Source of the DNA: Heterostelium album PN500
Taxonomy: Eukaryota; Evosea; Eumycetozoa; Acytosteliales; Acytosteliaceae
Direction of reading: 5' to 3'
Length of the DNA: 64,000 bases
NCBI RefSeq assembly: GCF_000004825.1
Contig: NW_008805065.1
Coordinates: forward strand, 558,001-622,000
Position 1 is the first letter of the stretch. Each line of letters starts with the position of its first letter. The translations under genes were made by a program, and so were the position numbers. Positions 36,101-47,590 of the stretch are shown here, in pieces. The notes under the pieces were generated by a model. It saw only the letters and a list, made by a program, of their open reading frames with translations, ran no database searches and was not told where the DNA came from.

Positions 36101-39100
36101 CAATCATCTCTGTCTTCATGGGTGCGGCACCCGGTTCCAACCTGATGAACTGCTCAAACGAAACAAACGATCCCAGTGCATTGAAAAGTGACTTTAGCTG
36201 TGTGAAATGTGGTTCGTTGTGCAAGTCCATTGTCTTGGCCATCTGAAGAAGATTCTTTCGGGTTACCAGTGGTGGCGACATTATTCTCGATTCCTCGGCA
36301 AGGTAGTCTTCGAGGAACATAAAACTGGCTGGATACGTTTGTTTGAGGATCGGTAGTTTGGCAACAAAGTTCTTGATGTCTCGACGAAGACGTGACATTC
36401 CATCGCCATCCGGTTTCGTTGCACTCACACAGTGAATGGCGATGTGCAACGTTGGGAACGATTGACGGAAGTGGAGAGCAAGACGATCGATTGTCTTTTC
36501 AGCGGTCGACTTCTTTGGACACTCATCCAAATGAGTACCAACCATGTACACCACTGCTTTGCGGTCTCGCAAGTAAATCAAGTGCAAATACGATATCAAA
36601 TTCTTCTCGCTTGCTGGTGTCAATGTTGCCATGTTAAAGACAACGGTGTAGATAACATTGGGAACAAAGAATACGTGACAGATCTCATTCTTCAGACCTT
36701 CAAACTCCCAGAGATTGATGACGACCTGCTTCTTCTTTCGACCTTCAACGCCATCGATATGCAAAAGACACTGCCAATCCTGAATGTCCAGTACCTGTGT
36801 TGGTGTGGGCGGTGTCACAACGGCTTTGGGCAGCTTCTTCAGACACTTGATGAGATTCGACTTACCGGCACCCTTTTCACCGACCATAATGATACGAGTT
36901 CGATAGCACGGAACGTTGGCACGCATTATCTCTGAGAAGTATGAAAATATTCCTTCTTTGCCACGAACGATAAACTTCTCGGGGATGTGCTCCTTGAGTG
37001 GACGATTTCCAGTGAGTTCGAGTGAAACCAGCTTCTTGAGTGCAACGATTCCTGGAGGAATACGCGAGATGTTGTTATTGGTGAGACGCAACTCAATCAG
37101 CGATTGCATTCTATGAATGGCAGACGATATCGATTGCAGCTGATTGTTATCCAAATACAACTTTTTCAAGTTGGTCAAATGCAAGATCTGTGGTGGCAAA
37201 GCATTGATTTGATTTCCATTCAAATTCAACTCTGTCAGATTCGAAAGTTTCTGAATGTTCGCTGCAATCTCTGTGATCTGATTGTCCTGCAGTGTCAGAA
37301 CTTGCAACTCCCCGAGATTAGTAATGCCATCGGGAATAGAACCCATTCTATTTCCACGAAGATCCAACGATCTCAGTCGTGTTGTTCCAATCATCTTTGG
37401 AATACCTGCATCATCTATTAAATTATTTGATACTCTCAATACTTCTAAAGATGGTAATCTATATTAAAAATAAATATTAGAAAAAGAGCTATATATCCTT
37501 ATAATTATCAATTTCTACCTACTGGAATATATCGGCAGGTAATGCAATTAGATGATTATTTGAAATGTTGAGAGTTTTCAATCTCACCCAAGTATGTAAT
37601 GGTGGCATTTCCGTCAGTTGATTACTACTGAAACTAACATTCTCCAACTGATTCAATCTTGTACCTAAAAAGTCTGCCATCTCCACTGAGATCTCAGAGA
37701 GATGATTCTCTTCAATGCTGATCGTTCGCAATGAAGTCAATCTTGCCAAATCGCCCGGTAACAATTTAAATTTGTTTCTATTTAAATTGATTTCCTAATT
37801 GATAAATGAAAAAATATCATTGTTAGTTTGTTGCTGATGTTATTATAGAATTTGTGCGTTTACTTACTTGTAATTGTTTAAGTTGTTTAATTTCATTTGG
37901 TAAACTCTCGAGATCCAGTGAGAACATGTCGATTTTCTGTGAGAGTGGAGTTCGTCCGATGGGTGTAACGGTGGTAATATTTTTGGTAATTCCATTGATG
38001 AATGAATATACTAATTTACAGGTGGCAGGTGTTTGGAATCCAAATGTAATGACAGTCTTGGTATCGCTACTACAATAGACCGTCAGATTCGGAAGTATCT
38101 TTTGTTCTTTTTTGTTGGTAGGTGCCAACACCACCTTCAATATACTACTTAATAATAATACAAGATCTTGTTCTCCATTTGGCTAAATTAATTCAATTAA
38201 TTAACAATTCATCATCATTATTCATTTTTATCTATCTATTTACTTACATTTACTTTTGGTCTCCAAACAATTTGTCTTTGAGATAACCACATGTTACCGG
38301 TGGAACTAGTTTTTTGGGTGGCAGCCACCTCTTCAATGTACAATAGGAAAGAATCGTCGTTGTTGTTGTTGTTGTTGCTGTTGCTGTTGCTGGATTTATC
38401 ATCTCCTGTTTGGAAGAGGGAATCCGCTTGTGTAATGAACATACCAAGAATATCCTTGATGGTATGCTGCTGTTGTTCGCTAATGATTGCCTGTGACGCA
38501 ACGGTTGGTGATGGACGCATAAAATACGGATAGAATCTATTCACCAAAAGATCCAAAGTCACATCATTGAAATTACAATATAAAAGTACATCCTTCAACA
38601 ACTTTATGAATCTAGTTAAAATTGATTTGTTTGGTTGATTCATTTTTCTAACCATCAAATGTAATAATGTTTCTATTATTGTTGTTTGTTTTATTATTTA
38701 GTAACTAAACTATAATATCATTAATAAACTATTTATAAATATCGATTACATACCTGTTTGATAATAATTTAAAAGAGTTTCGTAAAACTCAGAGCTGATC
38801 AATGGTTCTGGAAGTTGTCTGAGGAATTCCACTAAAAGCTCAGCTAGTACAATGACACTGTAATTCTTTAGCTGTACGTCCTGAGCTGTATTGTAAAGCT
38901 GGACGAGTGATTCTACATCTTCTTTGACATCCTCTGTGTTCTCTGGTTCTCTAAAGAGATTGGCTGTCGACAGCGATTGACTCGATTCCAAGATCGTAAA
39001 GATATTATTTAAGATCGATGGTATTTGATTTCCCATTTCGCTCTGATATCGCAGTATCACTCTTAATGGAATACCAAATATACCTTCGAAAGGTGTCGAT

Positions 39101-40367
39101 TGTTGTTGTTGTGCTCCTTGACCAATTGGACTAATAAATAAATATGCAAGTTAGAAAATTAAATTTCTAGAGTTTCTTCTCAGATACTATTACTTACGTT
39201 TTATATGCTTCTTTTGATTGTTGTACTAATTTACCCATTCTCTCTTTACTTAAACTTAGTTTACCAAGGAAATTCATTACTTTATCACCGGGACCTGCTT
39301 TTTGGAAACCATTGGATCCAGAGAGCAGTGGAGATCTATTCAATGGTTTCTTGGTGGTTGCCGAACCAGATGTAATCGAGAGTGAACCTTTGCGGTGTTG
39401 AATCTCAGTCGGTGGATAAGGCATCATACTGTTGAGTGCTGCCATTGTTGGTGATGATAGTGGTGATGGTGTACCCGGTGAGTTCTTTCTTGGTGTTGGT
39501 GGTGTTGGTGATGATGCTCCAGATACTCCTGCACTACTACTTGGTAAACCTACCAACTGGTGATGATACTGTTGTTGTAGTTGTTGTCGTAGTTGTAGTT
39601 GTAGTTTGTTGTTGATGTTGATGATGTTTATCTTTATCTTTTTGATGATGTTTATCTGGTATTATTTTTAGTGGTGATGGTGTGGAGGTTGGTCTGTCCA
39701 ATGATTTGTTTCGTTTGTGCTTGTTTGGAGATGGATCTTTATTGAGTATCTCTCTCATTTCTGGGAGCATACTGGATGTGGTTGTTGATTTTGTTGGTGA
39801 AAGTGGTTCGGGTGTACGATTGGCATGTGGCTGCGAAGTTGCTTGGTCCGGAAGATGTAGTGCCGGTGGTGGAGGCGGTAAATTCATACCGGACAACTTT
39901 AATGTATTTCCACCGCTATTGCTTCCTATACTTCCGAAAAATTCTAAATTTGGACTGCCTGCTATGGGAGGTACTGATGTTGTTGTTGTTGTCGTCGAAG
40001 TTGGTATAAAAAGAGGCAGTGTTTTCGATGCACCTGAAAGTTTGCGTCCCATCACTATGTCCAACTTTGGCTGGTGAGGTGGCACCGTTGCCAAAGAGTA
40101 TTGTGATCCCTCTGAAGAGGTAGAGGTCGATTTTGTCAATATCGATTGATTCGATCCATTCAATTGGATTGAACACTGTCCTGCTGTTGATCCATTCTGC
40201 TGTTGTTGTACTATATTGATACTGCTGCTACTGCTGTTGTTGCTGTTGCTACCACCACCGATACTGCTTGTTGTCATATTTGGTACTCCAATAGTGGAAG
40301 AAGCAATTGTAACGATTGACTCTGATTCAACTATGATTTCATCATCTTCCTCCAATAACGATGACAT
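33186..40367 (-). CDS. Roco-family protein: RhoGAP, LRR, Roc-COR, kinase-like domain, Kelch with RGS
   Basis: Six exons in transcript order: 40367-39198, 39130-38754, 38672-38248, 38182-37868, 37794-37523 and 37458-33186, about 2277 residues. The N-terminal 380 residues are Ser/Thr/Gln-rich. Next is a RhoGAP domain: FGIPLRVILR, FLRQLPEPLI, and NQPNKSILTRFIKLL across the exon 2/3 join. Leucine-rich repeats follow, for example LTELNLNGNQINALPPQIL. The Roc GTPase has a P-loop GEKGAGKS at 36881-36858. A COR-like region and a tyrosine-kinase-like domain come next, whose catalytic loop reads FLITNLSSSNIIL and whose DFG site reads SDLSS, so the catalytic Asp and Lys are replaced. The C terminus has Kelch motifs (YQFGGWAQNG, VVFGGWNQNA) with an RGS domain between them (FAHMQSEFNEENLLYYEAI). 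Exon 1 changes frame near 39540-39650. It resembles the RhoGAP-containing dictyostelid Roco proteins; I do not assign a number. Confidence 0.85.
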
Positions 40368-43186
40368 TGTTGTAAAAGTTTTGTTTTTGTTTTTTGTTTT
40401 TCTTGGTCAAAAAAAAATATTGTTATTTCTTGGATTGATTGATTGATTGATTGGATTCTGGATTTCTATTCTAATAATAAATAAATAAATAAATAAATAA
40501 ATATAAAGACTAATAAAACGAATGAATTATATTATAATATAAATAAATCTAATAAAGTGGATAAAACAAGTAAAAGTTAGTCTTTCTATTCCTTCTATTT
40601 TTTTTTTAATATTTTAGCTGGAAACTAATAACACAAACTATATCTATCTTATCTTACTCAATGATTGATTATTATTTTTGGGTGGTGTGGGATTGAAATG
40701 TTTTTTTTTTGTAAATTAATATGGGAGTGATTGGATTGATTTGGAATTAAAACTGGTGGGATAATTATAATTAATTATAATTATTTGTTATAACAAACAA
40801 ATAAATGGATTGTATTTGTATTGTTGTGATGGTGGTGTTGTTGTGGTATGATTTATTTATTTATGATTTGATGATGTAACAATCAATTTTTAGAGATCTT
40901 TGCTGGTATGTAAGTACAGCACTACTACTCCTACTCTTTTAAAATGATTAAGAGTATTCGTGGTGATGGTGGTGGTCACGTTATCAAATTTAAGCTGTAA
41001 TGTTGTTGAAAATAAAAATGTAGTGTTGTGTCGGACTGAATGTTTTCAAACTTTGAATTTGATTGATGTAGATAGATTAGCAGATAGAGAATGGATGAGG
41101 TTCAACAAAATTAAATATATCCATTCATATTGAATTGCTTGCTCATTATTATTGACAAGGAACGAATTGAATTGCTAAGCAAATAAATAATAATTTTCAA
41201 AACCTCCTGAATTAAAGTATGTATAGTTTAATAAACAATCACTAGATATAAAATGATTTGATTTTTCAGTATTGTTTTTTTCAATCAAAACAAACAGAAT
41301 GATGAATTGAATGATTACCAATTCTGACTGTAGGGTATACAGCTAAAGATTGATAAGAAAATAGTTCTTCTTATAAAATATATATATATATATTTCGATG
41401 ACCAACTTTATCTTTATCAAATCACTTACATATTATCTTTTTTTTATTTTATTTATTTTTCTATCCTATTCTTTTTTTTTTTTTTATTGATTTATTGATT
41501 TGATTGATTGATTTGATTGATTTGTTTTTTTAAAATGCGATACAATGCTGTTTGAAACACACATATAACAAAAAAAAAACATGTAGAATATGTATATATT
41601 TGATTTGTTTGATTGACTGATTGTTTGATTGATTGATGATTTTATTTTATTGATAGTAGTGAATGTAGTGATGTGTGAGTGTGAAAGCAGAAGTAGAAGG
41701 GCACCTGTATGTTTAAAAACATTGTGTGTATGTGTAAGTAAATAAGTGTGTCTATTCCCTATCGAAAACACACAATCATCATTAATTAAATTTTAAATAA
41801 AAATAAAATTTGCATAATGGGGTAAACTAATATTAAAGAGAGCACCTCACTCCACTTAGCTAGTGGAGTATTTTTGGATGTGTGACAAGAATGCTCTCAA
41901 AATTCAAACAAAATCTAAACCTATATCTGCTAATAGTGTGATCATCTTTCTATCTATATTGATGATATTGTAATTATTATTGCTATTGCATTACATTTTT
42001 CAATATTATTGAATTTATTTTAAATGAATTGTTTTTAATAAAGTATAAAGAAACAAATAAATAATGAAAGATAAATAGGTAGATGTGTAGATAGAACAAA
42101 ACTTTAATCAAAAGATACAATACTAACTTTACTATATATATATTATTATTATATTTTGTTTCGTTTGTAATTGTCTAACTTATGGGTAGAACTAACTATT
42201 TTGTTATTTGTTATTTTTGCTATTTGTTATTATTTCATGCACCTAATCTAATGCAATCAATTCTCTGTTGGTTTGGTTTAGTTTATTGGTCTTGAATTAT
42301 ATAAATAAGACAACAAGTGTTGCCAATTTTATTTCTATTTTTGATTATTTGAATACGAAACTACAAGTAAAAAGTTGTTGGTTTTTTGTCTGAAAAAACT
42401 TTGGCACTAATCACTGTCATCATCTTAAAAAACAAAAAATTCAATCAAAACCTTAGCCTTAAAAAAAAATATAAAATCGTTAAAAGTTTTTGGACTGATG
42501 AAAAAGTTTTATCAGTTTTTTTTAAAAATTATAAAAAAAAGGTTAATTTTAGAAAAAAAAAACCCGTTAGCACAAATTTACTTACAATTTGTAAAAAATT
42601 TGATCAAAAGTTTAAATAACAATGATGTTTAAAAAAAAATTTTCACTTTTTTTTGCTATTTATAATTTATTATTATTATTCTTTGTAATAGTAATAATAA
42701 AATTATTAAAGAATTGAATTGAATTGATGAATTGTAAAATGAAATAGAAAATAGTTTACTTTGTCTTTTTTTTTTTTTTTTTTTTGAATCTTTAAAACTT
42801 TAAAGGGAATTATTTCATTCATTTTTCATATTTGATCTAAAATCAATGTTTTTGCATATTTTTTTAAATGAATCGACCAATCTAACCCACTACTTTTTTA
42901 TTTTGTTTTCAAATTTTTAGATGTCAAAAAGATCGAATCTAGATCCGATCAGAATGAGGATTTGTGAAGGATTGGACTTATAATTCATATATTTGCATAT
43001 CTAGATTAATAAAACACTAAAATGTTAAATTTAATGAACAAACTTAAACTACTTTTTTTTTTTTTTTTTTTTTTGTGAACATGTTAATATTTTCAACTGA
43101 TCAGATCAATTGAAATTCTTCGTTAGATGATCAAAATGGAAATGAATTATATATATTTGTTTGTGTTTATGCTTTATTATTATTAT
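40368..43186. other. Long AT-rich intergenic region (2.8 kb)
   Basis: This is the largest gene-free stretch in the window, between the Roco-like gene start and the end of ATP10. It contains several tetranucleotide GATT and TTGA runs (for example 40433-40455 and 41490-41525) and long T tracts near 42765 and 43050. Minus frame 41484-41771 and plus frame 42386-42619 look like low-complexity chance ORFs. One compact structured element at 41838-41898 is listed separately. No tRNA was recognised. Confidence 0.5.
41838..41898. ncRNA. Candidate structured small RNA (61 nt)
   Basis: A closing stem GAGAGCA (41838-41844) pairs with TGCTCTC (41892-41898). Inside it an 8-bp perfect hairpin forms, ACTCCACT with AGTGGAGT (41849-41869), with a 5-nt loop. 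A 22-nt unpaired segment links the hairpin to the 3' arm. The length and layout (end-pairing stem, one hairpin, single-stranded segment) recall dictyostelid Class I small RNAs, although the 11-nt motif of that class is not clearly present. Strand is unknown. Confidence 0.35.
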
Positions 43187-44257
43187 TTAATCATTTTTTG
43201 CAAGTGGGTTCGGTGTTGTCATTAAAGTATTCGTTACTTTTGTGAGATAGTCTAGTTCTTCGGCGGTTGATCTACCACTTGATTTCCAACGTATTTTATT
43301 ATCCATGACCAAGTAGATGTATGCACCGAGTGGGTTGGTTATAGTCAACTCCTGTAGTGTTTGGTTGACGTCTTTAATATAGATTGCCTGGTTACTCCAC
43401 GACTCTGTTATACCAGCCGAAGTGGAACGTCTCGATGGCTTCAATAATGGTGCCAACAATTTATAGCCTGTTTGTTGAATTAAAACCACGTGATGCACTG
43501 GTAAATCTGGATATTTCTCTTTGAAAGGTGCAATCCAACTATCTACAAATTGCTAGATAACAACAACATAATAATAATAATAATAGATATATATTATTAA
43601 TTCAGTTCAATCAATTAATCTTGATAGATTAGATTTCTTTCTAAAGATGATGATGATGATGATGATGATTGTTGTTGTTTTATACTATACTACATACTTG
43701 TCCAAGAAATGGTTTTAAAGTAACAACTAATAGAACGGGTGTGGATGCAGGGAAATCTTTTGGTATATTTACATTGTTGCCGTAGAGATCGACCGATGTG
43801 ATTGGTGGGCATGTTATGGATTGACCGAGAGGAATTGCTTTCTGAGTACCGAGGAACAACTTCATATTTGGATTCTTTAACATCTCTTTATAATCCCAAG
43901 AAATACCTTCTTTCAATTCATATTGACTATAGTTAATTGTTATTGTTATTGTTTTGAAATTGAAATCGATTCGAATTAGTGAATCATAATAAATAAACTG
44001 ATGGTAATGACTTTAATCATCACATCATCATGATTGTATAGGTTTGTTGAATTTTACATTTTCTTCTTTTGAGGTGTGTCAGCTGTTGTCTTGTAATACT
44101 TGAAAGGATTAAGATATGACCAAAACGACATATATCTTTTACTACATTGTTGTTGTAGTAGTTGATCACTACCACTACAATTTAATATACATCTACTGAT
44201 ACTACTACTACTGCTACTACTATTATATATCTTATTTAAACTACTGTATCTATACAT
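43187..44257 (-). CDS. Mitochondrial ATP synthase assembly factor ATP10
   Basis: Three exons in transcript order, 44257-44058, 43926-43698 and 43552-43187, encode 264 residues. The N terminus is Ser/Arg-rich with few acids, as in a mitochondrial presequence, and ends near YMSFWSYLNPFKYYK. The conserved body includes LPASTPVLLV-type and KPFLGQ segments at the exon 2/3 join. It also includes PVHHVVLIQQTGYKLLAPLL and the C-terminal GAYIYLVMDNKIRW..SG.ST.EELDYL block, which is characteristic of ATP10. In yeast ATP10 chaperones subunit a (Atp6) during assembly of the membrane sector of ATP synthase. The first intron uses a GTAAAA donor, but the join restores frame and homology. Confidence 0.85.
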
Positions 44258-44418
44258 TTTTTTATGAATTCTGCAGATGACTGAAATTTAGATAATCTGA
44301 TTAACTCGTTTTTTTTTATTTTTTACCTAAAAATATTTTATTTTATAAAGACTAATCTTCAAACATAGTTTAATTGATATTGTTATATGATGCTTTCTTT
44401 AAACAACTGTTTATCATC

Positions 44419-44554
44419 TACTATTACAGTTATGTACATAGGTGACTTCTTTTATTATTATTCATATTATTCACATAATAAAATTCGAGGATGGTTATCA
44501 ATTGAAGATGAATAATAATAAAAGAAATCACCTATGTACATAACTGTAATAGTA
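44419..44554. repeat. 47-bp near-perfect inverted repeat (foldback)
   Basis: The left arm 44419-44465 and right arm 44508-44554 are reverse complements at 46 of 47 positions, with a 42-nt loop. The pairing continues outward for several more base pairs with mismatches (TTATC at 44411-44415 with GATAA at 44558-44562). It could be a hairpin RNA precursor or a MITE-like element. It lies in the 372-base spacer between the ATP10 start and the end of the next gene. Confidence 0.8.
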
Positions 44555-44629
44555 CAAGATAATAATCATATCATCATATGTAGAACAAAATAAAGTTAAA
44601 GTTTGTCTGTAAATAATCAAATTGCTTTT

Positions 44630-46832
44630 TTATTTCTTTGATTTAGTTGTTGTTGTTGTTGTTTTTGCTTTCTTTTTGGGTTGTGTTTCTTTTGTTTCTT
44701 TTTTAGATGGAGCGGTTTTCTTTGGTGGTGGTGTTGGTTTTTTCGATGTTGTTGATTTCTTTGTTGATTTCTTTGGTTTTTCTTCTTCCTCTTCCTCTTC
44801 TTCTTCTTCTTCTTCTTCTTCTTCTTCCTCTTTATCCTTTTCTTTCTCTTCTTCTTTCTCTTCCTCCTTTTCATCTTCACTTTCTTCTTTTTCTTGTTTT
44901 CTCTTCTTTAATACGGTGGTGGTAGTTTCTTTGGTTTCTTTGGTTTCTTTGGTGTCGGTTGTCTTTTTCTCTTTCTCCTTTTCCTTTTCTTCGGTGGCAG
45001 TCTTGGCAGCCATGGCCAACTCGTACTTCTTCTTTGACTCTTCGTATCTCTGTCTCTCTTGTTCGGCTTCCTCTTTCTCACGAGCCAACTCCTCTTTGGT
45101 GGCGAGTTTAATCTTGGTCAGATCCTTGGAGACCTCCTCTGGGAATGTCTGGGTGGCATTGCCAAAGAAACGGTTGACAAACTTCGAGGCAAACTGGCTG
45201 ACGTCGATCTCTGGGTGACTCGGGTAGAACTTGTACAACTTCGAGTTGTCGTAGTTGTCACGCATCTCCTCGGTCATGGCGTCGACTTCCTCGCCAATCG
45301 AGGCGTGTGCCTTCTTCTTGATTTCACGTGCCTTGGCAAACTCGTCACGCAACATCTGCTTCAACTCCTCGATACCCTCGTCCGAGAGACCTTCGTCCTC
45401 TTGTTTCTCCTCGGTGTACGAGCTCATGGTATCGACGGCCTTGTCAAAGATGAAAAAGATCTTCTTGCGACCCTCTGCCAACAACTTGCTGGCTTCGTCC
45501 ATCTCCTTCTTCTCGGCCTTGGTAATTCTGTATTTGATACTCTTGGCGGCTTCCTCCTCACGCTTCTTCAAGTGAGCGGCAGCTTTCTTCTTCTCCTCCG
45601 CCAACTTCTCCTCACTCAACAACGGAGCGAATGTAAAGCTAACTTGCATTACATCAACATATTTAACATCTCTTGCAATCTTTGGAATTCTAACAACTAA
45701 CAAACAATATTGTAATGAGAAAATAGAAATTGTTAGTTTTTTTTTCAAATATTATCAATTAGATAGATTTAGAATAATAATTAATTATTATATAATGATA
45801 TTTACATGGTAAGAGATATTGAAGTTCAACCATTTTATCTTCTGGCATTTGATTGGTACGCTTCTTCCATTGGAGTGCATAGATTGGTTTGTGAGTTCTA
45901 CCGAAATCCATGTTTGAAAGCTTGGAACGGATGTATGGTGACCAGGTCAGTGGATATCTGACGTTCATGTCATAGATCTCTTCACCACCACTTTGAATCG
46001 ATGCTTTAGCAATCTTTTCAGGTGGTGCTGACTTACTATCGAACACAACAATATATGGAATATTCATTGCAATCTTTTTTTCAACAATCGCTGACAAATT
46101 GATAAAATTATTGAGTTAATATCATGATAATTAAGCATCTTAACATAACATAACATAACATACGTTGTGCACCCATGAATACATAAAGTGGATGATCAAT
46201 CTTTGAGAGGAATCCTTCCCTCAAAGCATGATTCAATTCGTGGAATGACCATGGTTCCTTTTGCATTGCTTCAAGTGATTTAACTTCGAATCCAATTGGG
46301 ATTAAATCTCTCCATTCCTAATGTAATTGTTTTGTTAGTACATATTCATACTTATTAATTCATAATGAAATGAATGACTTACAATTTTTCTTAATTTCAA
46401 TTGAAGTTCTTCGGCTCTTGATAGCTTTGGTTGATCGTCTTTATCTTTCTTTTCTTTAGTGATTGAAGATGGTTTCTTTGTTGGTGCTGCGGTGGTGGTT
46501 GTTGTTGTTGTTGTTGTGGTGGTGGTAGTGGTTGGTTTCTTTGCTTTAGAGGTGGCAGCTGGCTTTGCTGTCTTTCCTTTCTTTGTGGTGGTGGTGGTTG
46601 TCTTCTTTTTCTTATCATCAACTGCAGCTGCAGTTTCATCTCCTTCTATATCCTCATCTTTCTCAGCTACTTTGCTGCTCTCCTCCATATCATCCTTCTC
46701 AACGATTGGTTCTTCTACAACTGGTTTCTTCTCGACGGTCGTTGTCTTTTTTGTTGTTTTAGTCGACTTCTTTCCATTGCCAGTGGTGACAGCAGTCGAT
46801 GTAGTAGCGGTAGTAGTCTCCTCAGTATCCAT
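44630..46832 (-). CDS. Lys/Glu/Thr-rich protein of unknown function
   Basis: Four exons in transcript order, 46832-46383, 46317-46164, 46090-45806 and 45696-44630, encode 651 residues. I do not recognise a family. Residues 1-140 are Thr/Lys/Glu low complexity. Residues about 145-380 look like a folded domain with many aromatic residues: EWRDLIPIGFEVKSLEAMQK, DHPLYVFMGAQPIVEKK, MNVRYPLTWSPYIRSKL, MDFGRTHKPIYALQWKKR. Residues about 300-520 are charged and probably coiled coil. The end has a poly-Glu run followed by Lys/Thr/Pro-rich sequence ending KSKK. The composition suggests a nuclear, possibly chromatin- or RNA-associated protein, but that is inference. The ATG chosen (46832) lies downstream of an AT-rich open leader. 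Confidence 0.7.
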
Positions 46833-47590
46833 TATAATTATTATTATTTTAAAAAAATTAAACAATTATCACTAAAATAAAATATATAATCAAAATAATT
46901 TAATAACTTTAATAGAATATAAATCGATAATAAATAATGAATAGTGTTTGGTTGTTGGTTGCTGCTGTAATTTTTTTTTATTTTTGATCAAAAAACAACG
47001 AGTTGAGTGCGTGCATTCATTTTTTTTTCAACTTCACAAACAAACTCTTTTAAATTTTTTGAACTTTTTTTATGCAGACATTCATTTTAGTTTGTGCCAA
47101 CTCAGTTTCACTCATGCAAAACGTTGCGTGTTTTTTTCAGTTCCCGCTTTATAAAGTATACTTTTGAAGAGGTTGATGTAAAATGCTGCAATTTAAATTG
47201 TTTGAACTCCATTATCTTTTTTTTTTTTTTTTGAAAAAAAACTTTTTTGGTTTTTTTTTTTTTTTTTAAAAATTTCCCAAGTTGTGGTTGAATATAGTTA
47301 ATTTATAATTATCTTTTTTTTTTGACGGTCAGTACTTATCTTTTTCTTAATTTTAACACCAAACAAGGTAAGTCACTAAAAACTGAGAATTGTATTGGAT
47401 TCGATTTTTTTGTTTTTCAAACAATTGTTAGTTTAGTTTAAGCATAAACAGATAGATAGACAATTATAATATATATATACATACAAATAAATAGTTTTTG
47501 TTTATTAATACTAAAATTTAATTAATTTATAAAAAATAATATTCTAGTTTTAAGATTTAGATAAAAATAATAATATAGAAAGAAAGAAAA
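46833..47590. promoter_or_regulatory. Divergent intergenic region upstream of glutaminyl-tRNA synthetase
   Basis: These 758 bases lie between two divergent start codons and contain long T tracts near 47215-47265. Both promoters should be here. No defined element is visible. Confidence 0.4.

Noticed and set aside
42386-42619. 77-codon plus ORF of Lys, Phe and Asn
   Set aside because: The composition is what AT-rich intergenic DNA gives by chance; no domain is seen.
45059-45700. 213-codon plus-strand ORF rich in Leu
   Set aside because: It is antisense to the charged coiled-coil region of the 651-residue protein.
46139-46161. Tandem AACAT repeats in an intron, similar to those near 11440
   Set aside because: Short simple repeats inside introns; no sign of a mobile element or regulatory function.
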